Below, piece by piece: positions 1-10,323 of a stretch of 64,000 bases of DNA. The number at the start of each line of letters is the position of its first letter. Position 1 is the first letter of the stretch. The position numbers were made by a program, and so were the translations under genes. The DNA is from Azospirillum sp. TSH100. GTDB lineage: Bacteria; Pseudomonadota; Alphaproteobacteria; Azospirillales; Azospirillaceae. Under the pieces are notes generated by a model. The model saw only the letters and a program-made list of their open reading frames with translations, was not told the DNA's origin and made no database searches. Location: assembly GCF_004923295.1 (NCBI RefSeq), contig NZ_CP039639.1:420501-484500 (forward strand). Direction: 5' to 3'.

Positions 1-314
1 TTTTCGACTCCATCGACGCTGGCCTGACCACCACTCGCGGCGCCATCGCCGAGACCGGCAGCCTGATCCTGTGGCCAACTGCCGAGGAGCCGCGCACCCT
101 CTCGCTGGTCCCACACATCCACATCGCGCTGCTGCGTGCGGATGCCCTCTACGACACTTTCCTACAAGTCATGCGTGAGCAGGAATGGGCGCAGGCGATG
201 CCGACCAACGTGCTGCTGGTGTCCGGTCCCAGCAAGACCGCCGACATCGAGCAGACGCTGGCCTACGGAGTCCACGGCCCGAAGCGGCTGATCGTGCTGG
301 TGGTCCAGCCATGA
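1..314 (+). CDS. lutC: LutC/YkgG (LUD-domain) lactate utilisation protein, C-terminal part
   Basis: The reading frame is open from base 3 to the TGA at 312-314, so the 5' part lies outside the window. The visible 103 residues match the end of the LUD domain of LutC/YkgG: a G-A-I-A-E-T-G stretch, then a strand ending L-V-P-H-I-H-I, a V-S-G-P-S-K-T-A-D-I-E motif and a G-V-H-G-P motif near the C-terminus. In this family LutC works with the iron-sulphur proteins LutA and LutB to oxidise L-lactate in the cytoplasm. The partners would be expected upstream, beyond the edge. The stop overlaps the ATG of the next small gene (ATGA), which suggests translational coupling. Confidence 0.85.
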   Translation, partial: FDSIDAGLTTTRGAIAETGSLILWPTAEEPRTLSLVPHIHIALLRADALYDTFLQVMREQEWAQAMPTNVLLVSGPSKTADIEQTLAYGVHGPKRLIVLVVQP

Positions 315-583
315 CGGCCCGCCCGCCCAGCGCCCGTCCGACGGCCGAGCCACCGACCCGGCTCTACGAGGCGATCCTGCATCTCAGGCGCCTCGGCCAC
401 CGGGTGGAGAAATGCGAAGGGCGGCGTGGGCGACACCGGCTGGATGGGGCCGAGATCACCGACGCCGCCCTTCTTGAGCTGGCGATGACCCGCATCCGCC
501 GTGCGGCTCGGGTCATGTATTCAGATCAGGCGGGACGCACCGCCGCCGGGCGCGACACCGCCACCGCCGGCTTGCGGCCGTAA
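311..583 (+). CDS. Small hypothetical protein, translationally coupled to lutC
   Basis: This 90-residue reading frame starts at an ATG that overlaps the lutC stop codon as ATGA. The same arrangement occurs at other co-translated junctions in this window. The protein is basic, with an Arg-rich central helix region (R-L-G-H-R-V-E and G-R-R-G-R-H-R) and a short segment reading [11 protein letters not shown] recognise no family. Its last 58 bases run into the 3' end of dadA on the opposite strand, so its C-terminal tail is in antisense-constrained sequence and may be poorly conserved. A conserved small partner of lutC is possible, but a spurious frame cannot be excluded. Confidence 0.5.
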   Translation: MTARPPSARPTAEPPTRLYEAILHLRRLGHRVEKCEGRRGRHRLDGAEITDAALLELAMTRIRRAARVMYSDQAGRTAAGRDTATAGLRP

Positions 584-1827
584 CGCTCGACGCTGAGGCC
601 TTCCATCTCGATGTCGGTCTGACGGCCGCTGACCACGTCGGCGAGAACGCGGGCGGAGCCGGCTGACATTGTCCAGCCCAGTGTGCCGTGGCCGGTGTTG
701 AGATACAGGTTGCGGACATGGGTCGGCCCCAGGATCGGCGTACCGTCCGGCGTGTTGGGGCGCAGGCCGGTCCAGAACTCCGCCTTCGACAGGTCGCCGC
801 CCTTCGGGAACAGGTCGCTGACCACATGGTCCAGCGGGCCACGGCGGCTCTGGCGCAGGGTCAGGTCGAAGCCGGTCAGTTCCGCCGTGCCGCCGACGCG
901 GATGCGGTCGCCCAGCCGGGTGACAGCGATCTTGTGCGTCTCGTCCATCACCGTCGATTCCGGCGCATGGGCGGCGTCGGTGATCGGCAGGGTCAGCGAA
1001 TAGCCCTTCACCGGATAAACCGGCAGGTCGATACCCAGCGGCTTCACCAGCTTGGGCGAATAGCTGCCCATGGCGACGATGTAACTGTCGGCGGTCAGCG
1101 TGCCCTGGTCGGTCAGCACGCCGGTGATCTTGCGCCCGTCGCTCTCCAGCCCGCGGATGGAGACGCCGTAGCGGAACTCCACCCCGCGCTTGGCGGCATA
1201 GGCGGCCAGCTTGTTGGTGAACTGGAAGCAGTCACCGGTCTCGTCGCCCGGCAGATGCAGCGCGCCGACCAGCTTGTCCTTCACATGGGCCAGCGCCGGC
1301 TCGACCGAGGTCAGGCCGTCGCGGTCGAACAGGCTGTAGGGAACGCCGTAGCGCTCCAGCACCGCCATGTCGTAGCCGGCGGCGTCCATCTGCTTCTGCG
1401 TGCGGAAGACCTGGAGCGTGCCCTGGGTGCGCTCGTCATAGGTGATGCCGGTCTCGGCGCGCAGGGCCTTCAGGCAGTCGCGGCTGTATTCGGCGACGCG
1501 GACCATGCGGCTCTTGTTCAGCTGGTAGCTCGCCTCGTTGGCGTTGGCCAGCAGCTTCAGGCACCAGGACCACATCGCCGGATCCAGCTTCGGCCGGATC
1601 ACCAGCGGCGAATGCTTCATCATCATCCACTTGGCGGCCTTCAGCATCAGCCCCGGCGCCGCCCAGGGAGCGGAATAGCCCGGCGACACCTCGCCCGCGT
1701 TGGCGTAGCTGGTCTCCAGCGCCGGGCCGGCCTGACGGTCGATCACGGTCACCTCATGCCCGGCGCGCGCCAGATAATAGGCGGTGGTGACACCGATGAC
1801 GCCGCTGCCCAGAACGATCACGCGCAT
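526..1827 (-). CDS. dadA: D-amino-acid dehydrogenase small subunit
   Basis: This 433-residue flavoprotein oxidatively deaminates D-alanine and other D-amino acids to 2-oxo acids. It passes electrons to the respiratory chain at the inner face of the cytoplasmic membrane. The N-terminus is the classic FAD Rossmann motif ([16 protein letters not shown]). DadA hallmarks follow, including [20 protein letters not shown], and near the C-terminus [15 protein letters not shown] and [10 protein letters not shown]. Length is normal for the family. It is divergent from a TyrR-like regulator and has a sigma-54 promoter ending about 48 bases upstream of its ATG. An alanine racemase gene lies at about 50.5 kb in the same window and could supply its substrate. 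Confidence 0.95.
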   Translation of the reverse strand: MRVIVLGSGVIGVTTAYYLARAGHEVTVIDRQAGPALETSYANAGEVSPGYSAPWAAPGLMLKAAKWMMMKHSPLVIRPKLDPAMWSWCLKLLANANEASYQLNKSRMVRVAEYSRDCLKALRAETGITYDERTQGTLQVFRTQKQMDAAGYDMAVLERYGVPYSLFDRDGLTSVEPALAHVKDKLVGALHLPGDETGDCFQFTNKLAAYAAKRGVEFRYGVSIRGLESDGRKITGVLTDQGTLTADSYIVAMGSYSPKLVKPLGIDLPVYPVKGYSLTLPITDAAHAPESTVMDETHKIAVTRLGDRIRVGGTAELTGFDLTLRQSRRGPLDHVVSDLFPKGGDLSKAEFWTGLRPNTPDGTPILGPTHVRNLYLNTGHGTLGWTMSAGSARVLADVVSGRQTDIEMEGLSVERYGRKPAVAVSRPAAVRPA

Positions 1828-1874
1828 GAGACTGGCTCCCCGAGGGATGAATGACTTTGCTTGGGGTAGGGTTT

Positions 1875-1891
1875 CGCAAGGTGCGTGCCAG
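1875..1891 (-). promoter_or_regulatory. Sigma-54 promoter of dadA
   Basis: Read on the minus strand the site is CTGGCACGCACCTTGCG. It has the invariant GG and GC doublets separated by exactly ten bases and matches the TGGCAC-N5-TTGC consensus completely. The expected start of transcription is near 1864, leaving a leader of about 37 bases before the dadA ATG at 1827. The divergent gene encodes an AAA+ protein of the sigma-54 activator class, which supports use of this promoter. Confidence 0.85.
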
Positions 1892-1943
1892 AAGAAAAAA
1901 TGGCGGAATTGCTAGGATAAGGGAGGCTTGGCAGGATTCGGAG

Positions 1944-1961
1944 TGTACACAAATCTTTACA
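1944..1961. promoter_or_regulatory. TyrR/PhhR-type operator upstream of the dadA promoter
   Basis: The sequence TGTACA-CAAATC-TTTACA matches the TyrR box consensus TGTAAA-N6-TTTACA at 11 of 12 defined positions. Its centre is about 88 bases upstream of the predicted dadA transcription start. That is a normal distance for an enhancer site used by a sigma-54 activator. The natural ligand is the TyrR-like protein encoded at 2079-3608; this is an inference from family knowledge. Confidence 0.7.
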
Positions 1962-2012
1962 GGCAGAAGGGATTTCGACAGTAGTGTGTTTAAGATCAAT
2001 GCATTCACGCAG

Positions 2013-2049
2013 TGTAAAGATTTTGATACGGTGTACCGTTATGTGTACA
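2013..2049. promoter_or_regulatory. Two weaker TyrR-like boxes next to the regulator gene
   Basis: TGTAAA-N6-GATACG (2013-2030) has a perfect left half and a poor right half. TGTACC-N6-TGTACA (2032-2049) matches the consensus less well but has the same 18-base architecture and helical phase. They lie 30-66 bases upstream of the regulator ATG, where binding would be expected to repress or autoregulate that gene, or to assist loading for dadA. Confidence 0.45.
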
Positions 2050-2078
2050 GTTAGCGTCTAACTCCGACCTCCATCGTC

Positions 2079-3608
<1,530 letters not shown>

Positions 3609-3617
3609 CGGAGTCGG

Positions 3618-4415
3618 TCAGTGGCCCGACGGTTTGGCCGGGGCAGCGTGCTTGTCGGAGGCCGGCTTGGCGGCAGCCGGCTTTTCCGAAGCCTTCTCGG
3701 CCGGTTTCTCGGCAGGCTTCTCGGGGGCTGGCGGCTCCAGGCCGGGAGGAGGACCGCCAAAGGTGATCGTCACCTCGGTCACCGGGCCGGGATCGGGCTG
3801 GCTGTGGCGGAACCCCGCCGCGGCACCGGGACCGAGCGTTTCGGCGGACTGCTCGATGGTCCAGCTTTGCAGCAGCTTGTGTTCCGGGCCGAAGGTGTTG
3901 ATGCGCAGCGGCGGCAGCATGCGTTCGGCATCGGTCGTATTGGCGACCTCTCCCTCCAGCAGCAGAACCGTCTTCCCGCCTTCCAGCTTCTGTTCGGAGT
4001 GGATGTTGCGCAGTTCCAGGCCGAAGCCCGGCGGTTCGGCCGGCATGCCGATCATGTCATAGAGCAGGGCCGCGGGAGGCCAGCTGCGGACGATGGGATC
4101 GCGGGCGAAATAGGCACCGGCAGCGGTGCCAGCGACCAGCACCCCCAGCACAGCGAAGCCGATCACCGTGCTGCGGGCCGGCTTGGCACGCGGGGTCTTC
4201 GGCGGTTTGACCTTGCTCTTCCCGGCAGGCTTCGCCGGTTTGGAAGGGCGCAGTTCGGTCAGTGCGTCGGGAATGACCGGTTCCAGCTCCGCCCGGTCGG
4301 GCATCTGCCACCAAGTGTGGCCACAGCGGGCGCAGCGAACCTTCCTGCCATCCTGTCCGAGCGTTTCGTCGGACAGGGTATAGCGCGTTGAACAGGTCGG
4401 ACAGGAAACGATCAT
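3618..4415 (-). CDS. Zinc-ribbon (MJ0042/DUF3426) single-pass membrane protein
   Basis: The N-terminus carries a zinc ribbon of the MJ0042 type, with C-P-T-C at residues 5-8 and C-A-R-C-G-H about 20 residues later. A Lys/Pro-rich linker and one transmembrane helix near residues 93-113 follow. The C-terminal domain of about 110 residues resembles DUF3426 (L-E-L-R-N-I-H-S and L-L-L-E-G-E-V-A-N-T-T). The last 40 residues are an Ala/Lys/Pro/Glu repeat of the form E-K-P-A. Proteins of this build are common next to housekeeping genes in alphaproteobacteria, but their role is not established. The gene is downstream of ETF-QO on the same strand, separated by a hairpin, so it is probably transcribed separately. 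Confidence 0.8.
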   Translation of the reverse strand: MIVSCPTCSTRYTLSDETLGQDGRKVRCARCGHTWWQMPDRAELEPVIPDALTELRPSKPAKPAGKSKVKPPKTPRAKPARSTVIGFAVLGVLVAGTAAGAYFARDPIVRSWPPAALLYDMIGMPAEPPGFGLELRNIHSEQKLEGGKTVLLLEGEVANTTDAERMLPPLRINTFGPEHKLLQSWTIEQSAETLGPGAAAGFRHSQPDPGPVTEVTITFGGPPPGLEPPAPEKPAEKPAEKASEKPAAAKPASDKHAAPAKPSGH

Positions 4416-4488
4416 CGCGCCGTCGCAGAGAAGTTGCCACTTGCCTTATAGATAGGAGTGGTCCGCGGCGCAACCGGCACCCGACGGC

Positions 4489-4531
4489 CCCAACCCTCCC
4501 TCCCGCTCCTGCGAGCGACGGAAGGGTTGGG
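4489..4531. terminator. Hairpin between ETF-QO and the zinc-ribbon gene
   Basis: Nine-base perfect arms CCCAACCCT and AGGGTTGGG enclose a second small stem (GCTC/GAGC). It lies just downstream of the ETF-QO stop on the minus strand and could end that transcript. There is no T-run. Its composition also resembles the short intergenic repeats at 16.35 kb and 35.4 kb, so it may be a repeat-derived terminator. Confidence 0.5.
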
Positions 4532-4548
4532 ACAGGGCGAACAGCCCC

Positions 4549-6204
4549 TTACATCCCGCCCGGATAGTTCGGACCCCCGCCGCCTTCCGGCACGACCCAA
4601 TTGATGTTCTGGGTGGGGTCCTTGATGTCGCAGGTCTTGCAGTGGACGCAGTTCTGCGCGTTGATCTGCAGGCGCGGATCGCTGCCATCGTCGTTGCGGA
4701 CGATCTCGTACACGCCGGCCGGGCAATAGCGCTGCTCCGGCGCGTCGTAGAGCGCCAGATTGACGCTGATCGGGACCGACTTGTCCTTCAGCGTCAGGTG
4801 CGGCGGCTGGTCTTCCTCATGGTTGGTATTGGAGAGATAGACCGAGGACAGGCGGTCGAAGCTGACCTTGCCGTCCGGCTTGGGGTAGGCGATCTTCGGC
4901 GCTTCGCTGGCCTTCACCAGGGTGGTATGGTCGGCGTGGTGCTTCAGCGTCCAGGGCGACTTGCCCTTCAGCGCCGTCTCGTAGGCGGCGTTCGCCAGAC
5001 CGGCCCACAAGCCCTTCTGGAATCCGGGGCGGATATTGCGGACGGCGTGGAGTTCCGGCCAGATCCAGGACTGCTTCAGGCGCTCCGGATAGGCGATGAC
5101 CTCGGGACCGTTGTCGCTGCCGCCGGTCAGGTGGTCGAACACCGCCTCGGCCGCGACCATGCCAGACTTCATGGCGGTGTGGTTGCCCTTGATCTTCGGA
5201 ACGTTCAGGAAGCCGGCACCGTCGCCGATGAGCAGGCCGCCGGGGAAGGTCAGCTTCGGAATCGACTGGAACCCGCCTTCGGACAGGGCGCGGGCGCCGT
5301 AGGACAGACGGCGGCCGCCTTCGAAGGTCGGGCGGATCGCCGGGTGGGTCTTGTAGCGCTGGAACTCCTCGAACGGGCTCATGTGCGGGTTCCAGTAGTC
5401 GAGGCCGACGACGAAGCCGACCGACACCAGATTGCCTTCCATGTGATACAGCCACGACCCGCCATAGGTCTTGGGGTCCATCGGCCAGCCGATGGTGTGA
5501 ACGATCAGCCCCGGCTTCGACTGCGACGGGTCGACCTCCCACAGCTCCTTGATACCGATGCCATAGGTCTGCGGCTGGCAGTCGCGGCGCAGGTCGAACC
5601 GCTCGAATAAGATCTTGGTCAACGAACCGCGGCAGCCCTCGGCGAAGATGGTCTGCTTGGCGTGCAGTTCCATACCGGGCGTGTAGTTGCCGGTCTTCTC
5701 ACCGTCCTTGCCGATGCCCATGTCGCCGGTGGCGACACCCTTCACCGCGCCATTGTCGTCATACAGCACCTCGGCGGCAGCGAAGCCGGGGTAGATCTCC
5801 ACCCCCAGCTCCTCGGCCTGGGTCGCCAGCCAGCGGGCCAGATTGCCCAGGCTGATGATGTAGTTGCCGTGGTTGTTCATCTGCGGCGGGGCGAAGGGCG
5901 ATTTGTAGGCCTTGGTTTCCGTCAGGAAGAGGAAATGGTCCTCGCGCGCCTTGGTGGTGAGGGGCGCGCCCTTTTCCTTCCAGTCCGGGATCAGCTCGTC
6001 CAGCGCATGCGGTTCGAAGACGGCGCCGGACAGCAGGTGGGCGCCCACCTCCGACCCCTTCTCGATCACGCAGACGCTGAGCTCCTGGCCGGTCTCGACC
6101 GCGCGCTGCCGCAGACGGATCGCCGCACTCAGGCCCGACGGGCCGGCGCCGACGATCAGAACATCATACTCCATGACCTCGCGCGGTTCGCGTTCCATCA
6201 CCAC
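4549..6204 (-). CDS. Electron transfer flavoprotein-ubiquinone oxidoreductase (ETF-QO)
   Basis: This 551-residue membrane-associated iron-sulphur flavoprotein takes electrons from reduced ETF and reduces ubiquinone. The N-terminal FAD motif is [14 protein letters not shown]. Characteristic ETF-QO segments follow (G-A-H-L-L-S-G-A-V and [22 protein letters not shown]). The C-terminus binds the 4Fe-4S cluster through a Y-C-P-A-G-V-Y-E segment and [12 protein letters not shown]. Length is as expected for the family. The start is ambiguous by a few codons (M1, M3 or M11). The ETF subunits it serves are encoded 55 kb away at 60.0-61.7 kb, together with a hydroxyacyl-CoA dehydrogenase. Confidence 0.96.
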   Translation of the reverse strand: MVMEREPREVMEYDVLIVGAGPSGLSAAIRLRQRAVETGQELSVCVIEKGSEVGAHLLSGAVFEPHALDELIPDWKEKGAPLTTKAREDHFLFLTETKAYKSPFAPPQMNNHGNYIISLGNLARWLATQAEELGVEIYPGFAAAEVLYDDNGAVKGVATGDMGIGKDGEKTGNYTPGMELHAKQTIFAEGCRGSLTKILFERFDLRRDCQPQTYGIGIKELWEVDPSQSKPGLIVHTIGWPMDPKTYGGSWLYHMEGNLVSVGFVVGLDYWNPHMSPFEEFQRYKTHPAIRPTFEGGRRLSYGARALSEGGFQSIPKLTFPGGLLIGDGAGFLNVPKIKGNHTAMKSGMVAAEAVFDHLTGGSDNGPEVIAYPERLKQSWIWPELHAVRNIRPGFQKGLWAGLANAAYETALKGKSPWTLKHHADHTTLVKASEAPKIAYPKPDGKVSFDRLSSVYLSNTNHEEDQPPHLTLKDKSVPISVNLALYDAPEQRYCPAGVYEIVRNDDGSDPRLQINAQNCVHCKTCDIKDPTQNINWVVPEGGGGPNYPGGM

Positions 6205-6321
6205 ACTCCCCCACCGTCTTGTTTTGGTACTGTTTCCCTCGGGACGCCCTATGGTGTTTTGCGGGCGCGTGCTTGTAGCACGGTTTGCGCCGCACCCAAA
6301 TTGGGTATCTGGACATGTAAG

Positions 6322-6338
6322 ACCACACGATCTGTGGT
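6322..6338. promoter_or_regulatory. Operator-like inverted repeat between ETF-QO and UDG
   Basis: ACCACA and TGTGGT form six-base inverted arms around a five-base CGATC spacer. The element lies in the divergent 145-base intergenic region, 12 bases before the UDG start. The position suggests a protein-binding site or 5' hairpin acting on one or both genes; the factor is unknown. Confidence 0.35.
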
Positions 6339-6349
6339 AAGGTCAAACG

Positions 6350-7252
6350 ATGATTGACGTATGCGACATCCTCGACGCGCTGCGCTGGCATGCCGACATC
6401 GGCTGTGACGAGGCCATCGGCGACGAACCGACCGACTGGTCCGCCCTGACCGCCCGGCCGGCTGCGCGTCCGCCGTCCGCCGGCGCGCCGATGCCAGGTG
6501 GCGCGCCCGGTGGCGCTCATGGGGCTTCGGGTCCGAATGCGGCGCGTGGTCCCGCTCCGACTCGGGTACCACCCCCCTCGGCGCCCACAGCCGCGCGTCC
6601 GGCCACCGCCCTCTTCGCTCCCGATCAGCCACTGGGCGCCAGCGAGGCCGGAATCCAGGCCCGTGCACGCGCCGGAGAGGCACAGACGCTGGAGGCGCTG
6701 GAATCGGCCTTGCGCAGTTTCGACGGCTGCCGGCTGAAGGCCACTGCAATGAACACCGTCTTCGCCGACGGCAATCCGCAAGCGCAGGTGATGCTGATCG
6801 GCGAGGCGCCGGGCGAGGACGAGGACCGACAAGGCAAGCCGTTCGTCGGGGTCAGCGGCAAGCTGCTGGACCGCATGCTGGCCCAGATCGGGCTGGACCG
6901 GAGCAAGGTCTATATCTCCAATATTCTGCCATGGCGGCCACCCGGCAACCGCAGCCCGACCCAGGCGGAAATCGCCGCATGCCTGCCCTTCCTGGAACGG
7001 CATGTGGAGTTGGTGCGACCGAAGCTGCTTGTTGCGCTGGGCGGGGTGTCCGCCAAGACCCTGCTGAACCGGGCAGAGGGAATCACCCGCCTGCGCGGAC
7101 AATGGCGGAGTTACGACGTTGCAGGCACCCCCGTCCCGCTGATGCCGATGCTCCATCCGGCGTACCTCTTGCGCAACCCTATCGCAAAGCGGGAAGCGTG
7201 GCGGGACATGCTTTCGTTGCAGCAAAGGATCGCCGAAGAAGGGGGCAAATAA
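6350..7252 (+). CDS. Uracil-DNA glycosylase of the family-4/COG1573 type
   Basis: The enzyme is predicted to remove uracil from DNA at the start of base excision repair. Residues 1-110 are a poorly conserved region with a long Ala/Pro-rich linker. The glycosylase fold begins around 120 with V-F-A-D-G-N-P and has motif 1 G-E-A-P-G-E-D-E-D (active-site loop) and [18 protein letters not shown] follows, and the C-terminal loop motif is H-P-A-Y-L-L-R-N-P. Classical family-4 enzymes ligate a 4Fe-4S cluster with four Cys. Here only two candidate positions keep Cys (G-C-R-L-K and A-A-C-L-P-F) and the third is Trp, so the cluster is probably absent. The ATG-ATT start follows a weak AAGG. Confidence 0.85.
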   Translation: MIDVCDILDALRWHADIGCDEAIGDEPTDWSALTARPAARPPSAGAPMPGGAPGGAHGASGPNAARGPAPTRVPPPSAPTAARPATALFAPDQPLGASEAGIQARARAGEAQTLEALESALRSFDGCRLKATAMNTVFADGNPQAQVMLIGEAPGEDEDRQGKPFVGVSGKLLDRMLAQIGLDRSKVYISNILPWRPPGNRSPTQAEIAACLPFLERHVELVRPKLLVALGGVSAKTLLNRAEGITRLRGQWRSYDVAGTPVPLMPMLHPAYLLRNPIAKREAWRDMLSLQQRIAEEGGK

Positions 7253-7342
7253 TCGCAAGAATAAATGGAATGCCACAGGACCGCCCAAATCGCTCGTATG
7301 ACTGCGATCGCCGGACAGCAAAAATGTCGTTGACCCATGCCG

Positions 7343-7376
7343 AAAGGCACCTTCCCAACGGGCTAGGGCCTTTTTT
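7343..7376 (+). terminator. Rho-independent terminator downstream of UDG
   Basis: A stem with ends AAAGGC and GCCTTT is followed directly by a run of six T residues (7371-7376). It lies 90 bases after the UDG stop and about 105 bases before the next start. The rest of 7253-7480 shows no gene; it presumably contains the promoter of the transglycosylase. Confidence 0.55.
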
Positions 7377-7480
7377 CCAGCTCCGTTAAAGCGTTGTAAC
7401 ATCTCGCGAATACCGGCACTGACACATTCCGTGCAAATCCGTTGCTTGCGGTTCCCGCCGACGTGGAGTATCTCGGAGCA

Positions 7481-9733
7481 ATGCTCCGGATATTTTGCAG
7501 TGCAGCATACCGGGTCGCGAGCGCGGCCCCGCTGCGGCGGAACCTTCTGGGGGTGCTGGGTCTCACGGTGGCTTACACCCTGGGACCCGACGGTGCGGTG
7601 GGGCTCCGGCCCGCTTGCGCCGCCCTCATTATCCACGCGCCGGACGGTCACGCCGTCGTCCAGCCCGGCGGGGATTCCGTGCCTGACCCCACCAGCCCCG
7701 TTTTCGGTGATGCGCCAAGCGATCCGGCGCCAAGCCATGCAACGCCGGGGCTTCCCGAAACCGCCACCCCCGATTCCACCTTTTCCGGCAACCCGATCGC
7801 CGAGACCACACCCGACCCGGCCCTGGTGGCTGATGAGGCCCCCGGCCCGACCGGCGCTCCCCTACTGCTGGCATCCGACGAGGAGGCCCGCGCCGTCCAG
7901 TTGGACGAGGAGGATGCCGCCCGCTACCGCCGCATCTTCGCGGCACAGGAACGGGCGGAATGGGACGCCGCTGATGCCGAGATTGCGAAGCTGAAAGACC
8001 GCCGGCTTATCGGCTATGTCCTGCGCCAGCGTTATCTGCACCCAGACCGCCGCGCCAGCTACGAAGAACTCGCCCGCTGGATGCAGGATTACGGCGACCT
8101 CGCCGGAGCGGAACGGATTCACAACCTCGCCCAGAAACGCCAGCCGGCTGGCCAGAAGGCGCCGAAGCCGCCACGGGGGGAAGAGCGCGTCCGCCTCGTC
8201 GGGTCGCTGGAACGCCTTGGCGGCCTGCGCACCATCGCCAGCAACGATGATGACGACGATGACGGCCTCACCGTCGCTCCGCGCAGCCGCACCGTGTCCC
8301 GTGACCGCGCCGCGGTAGCGCGGGTGGAGGAGTTGCTGCGCTCCGGCCGCACCAACGGCGCCCTGAGCCTGCTGGGCCAGGATGAGTTCGGCGGCAAGCT
8401 GGACACCGTTCAATATGACGCCGCCCGCGCCCGCATCGCCGCGGCTCTCTATTATTCCGGTGAGACGTCCCAGGCACTGACCCTGGCCTCGGCCAGTGCC
8501 GCACGGTCCGGCGACATGCTGCCGGAGGCGCACTGGATTGCCGGTCTGGCCGCCTGGCGGTTGAAGCAGACCGACCGCGCCGCCCGCCATTTCGAGGGCA
8601 TGGCCGCTGCCGGCCCGCGTTCCCCCTGGAAGGCCGCCGCGGCCGATTACTGGGCGGCCCGCGCGCTTGCCCGCAAGCCCGGCAAGGAGAAGGAGGCGGC
8701 GGAGCATCTGGCCGCCGCCGCCCGCTATCCCCATACCTTTTACGGCCTGATCGCCTTACAGACGCTGGGCAGCCTTGATCAGGTGCGCTGGCAGGCGCCG
8801 GCCCTGACCGGGCGGCAACTGGCGGCGGTCGCGGCCAAGCCGGCTGGCTCCCGCGCCATAGCCCTGCTTCAGGCCGGCCAGCGCGAGTTGGCTGGGCTGG
8901 AGTTGCAGCGCATAAACCCGCAGGGCGACCAACTGGTCGAACAGGCGATGGTAACGCTGACCGACCGTGCCGGGGTGGCTTCACTGGCACTGAAGCTCGG
9001 CAATGCGGTGGCCGGGCCGGACGGAGCACCCTATGCAGCGGCCCTCTATCCGTTGCCCCACTGGACGCCGCGTGACGGCTTCGCAGTTGACCGTGCGCTG
9101 GTGTTCGCGGTGATGCGACAGGAATCACGCTTTGACCCACGGCTGGTCAGCTCAGCCGGGGCGACCGGGCTGATGCAGATCCTGCCCAGCACGGCCCAGC
9201 ATGTGCGCGAGCGCAACGCCGACATCGGCAGCGACGACGCCAACCGCGACGCCCTGTTCGATCCGTCGCGCAACATGGAGCTTGGCCAGCGCTACCTGTC
9301 TGAACTGCTTGGGATGCCGGAGATCGACGGCAACCTGTTCCTGGCGACGGCCGCCTACAATGCCGGGCCGGGCACGCTGGCGCGCTGGCGGCGTGATCTG
9401 AGCGACATCACCGACCCGCTGCTGTTCATCGAAAGCCTTTCCTTCGGCGAGACGCGCGACTATGTGGAGAAGGTGATGGCGAACTTCTGGATCTATCAGC
9501 TTCGGCTGGGCCAGGAGACCGCCTCGCTCACCGCCGTCGCCAAAGGGAAATGGCCGGGCTACAGTCCGATGGACAGCCGTCCGGCCCAGGTCGCGGCCCG
9601 CCCCGATCCGCAGCCTGCGGCGAAGACGGCACCCACGGCTGTGAACGTGCCTGTCGCGACAGCACCGGATGTGGTTGAAACGGAGCCGGTTGAAACGGTG
9701 GCAGAGCGGGGAGAGGCCAGCCCGATACCCTGA
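7481..9733 (+). CDS. Soluble-type lytic transglycosylase (Slt70-like)
   Basis: The predicted protein has 750 residues. An N-terminal secretion signal is followed by a low-complexity Pro/Thr region to about residue 125, then a long alpha-helical superhelix (U/L domain) rich in Ala-Leu pairs. The C-terminal SLT domain carries V-F-A-V-M-R-Q-E-S-R-F-D with catalytic Glu at residue 548, then G-A-T-G-L-M-Q-I-L-P-S-T-A and A-A-Y-N-A-G-P-G. Enzymes of this family cleave the MurNAc-GlcNAc bond in periplasmic peptidoglycan with formation of the 1,6-anhydro product. The ATG at 7481 is preferred over an in-frame TTG at 7442 because GGAG precedes it and a signal-like sequence follows, though the Shine-Dalgarno spacing is short. 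Confidence 0.9.
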   Translation: MLRIFCSAAYRVASAAPLRRNLLGVLGLTVAYTLGPDGAVGLRPACAALIIHAPDGHAVVQPGGDSVPDPTSPVFGDAPSDPAPSHATPGLPETATPDSTFSGNPIAETTPDPALVADEAPGPTGAPLLLASDEEARAVQLDEEDAARYRRIFAAQERAEWDAADAEIAKLKDRRLIGYVLRQRYLHPDRRASYEELARWMQDYGDLAGAERIHNLAQKRQPAGQKAPKPPRGEERVRLVGSLERLGGLRTIASNDDDDDDGLTVAPRSRTVSRDRAAVARVEELLRSGRTNGALSLLGQDEFGGKLDTVQYDAARARIAAALYYSGETSQALTLASASAARSGDMLPEAHWIAGLAAWRLKQTDRAARHFEGMAAAGPRSPWKAAAADYWAARALARKPGKEKEAAEHLAAAARYPHTFYGLIALQTLGSLDQVRWQAPALTGRQLAAVAAKPAGSRAIALLQAGQRELAGLELQRINPQGDQLVEQAMVTLTDRAGVASLALKLGNAVAGPDGAPYAAALYPLPHWTPRDGFAVDRALVFAVMRQESRFDPRLVSSAGATGLMQILPSTAQHVRERNADIGSDDANRDALFDPSRNMELGQRYLSELLGMPEIDGNLFLATAAYNAGPGTLARWRRDLSDITDPLLFIESLSFGETRDYVEKVMANFWIYQLRLGQETASLTAVAKGKWPGYSPMDSRPAQVAARPDPQPAAKTAPTAVNVPVATAPDVVETEPVETVAERGEASPIP

Positions 9734-9786
9734 CCGCCGGCGCCCCTTGTCGGGCTCCGGCCCGACATGAGGACACACCTGCCGCC

Positions 9787-10323
9787 ATGCCGAAGATCGA
9801 CGAGAACCGCCCCTTCCTTCCCGTGAACATCGCCGTGGTGACGGTGTCCGACACCCGCAGCGCTGCCGACGACCGGTCCGGCGATGCGCTGGCAGAACGG
9901 ATTGACGGGGCAGGCCATATACTCGCCGCCCGGACCATCGTGCGCGATGACATCGCGGCGATCCGCGCCCAGGTCCAGGCCTACATCGCCGATCCGCAGA
10001 TCGACGTGGTGCTGACCACCGGCGGCACCGGTGTCACGGGCCGTGATGTGACGCCGGAAGCGGTCGAGGCGCTCTATGAAAAGGCTATCCCCGGCTTTGG
10101 CGAGCTGTTCCGCTATCTCAGCTATGCCAAGGTCGGCACTTCGACCATCCAGAGCCGGGCGAGCGGCGGGGTCGCCAACGGTACCTACATCTTCGCCCTG
10201 CCAGGCTCGCCCAGCGCCTGTCGCGATGCCTGGGACGATATCCTGGTCTGGCAACTCGACAACCGCCACCGCCCCTGCAATCTGGTCGAGTTGATGCCCC
10301 GCCTGCGCGAGCATATGGCGTGA
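9787..10323 (+). CDS. moaB: Molybdenum cofactor biosynthesis protein B
   Basis: This 178-residue protein belongs to the MoaB/MogA family, which adenylylates molybdopterin before molybdate insertion. The characteristic core is present: V-T-V-S-D-T-R near the N-terminus, the nucleotide-binding T-T-G-G-T-G-V-T-G-R-D-V-T-P-E at about residues 78-92, and A-L-P-G-S-P-S-A-C in the C-terminal half. Length is normal. It overlaps the next gene by GTGA, so the two are probably translated together. It lies 53 bases after the transglycosylase and may be co-transcribed with it. Confidence 0.93.
   Translation: MPKIDENRPFLPVNIAVVTVSDTRSAADDRSGDALAERIDGAGHILAARTIVRDDIAAIRAQVQAYIADPQIDVVLTTGGTGVTGRDVTPEAVEALYEKAIPGFGELFRYLSYAKVGTSTIQSRASGGVANGTYIFALPGSPSACRDAWDDILVWQLDNRHRPCNLVELMPRLREHMA

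Noticed and set aside
688-1854. Long plus-strand open frame (388 codons) opposite dadA
   Set aside because: It lies antisense to a clear dadA and has the Arg/Gln/His/Gly-rich composition of high-GC shadow frames; no domain is visible.
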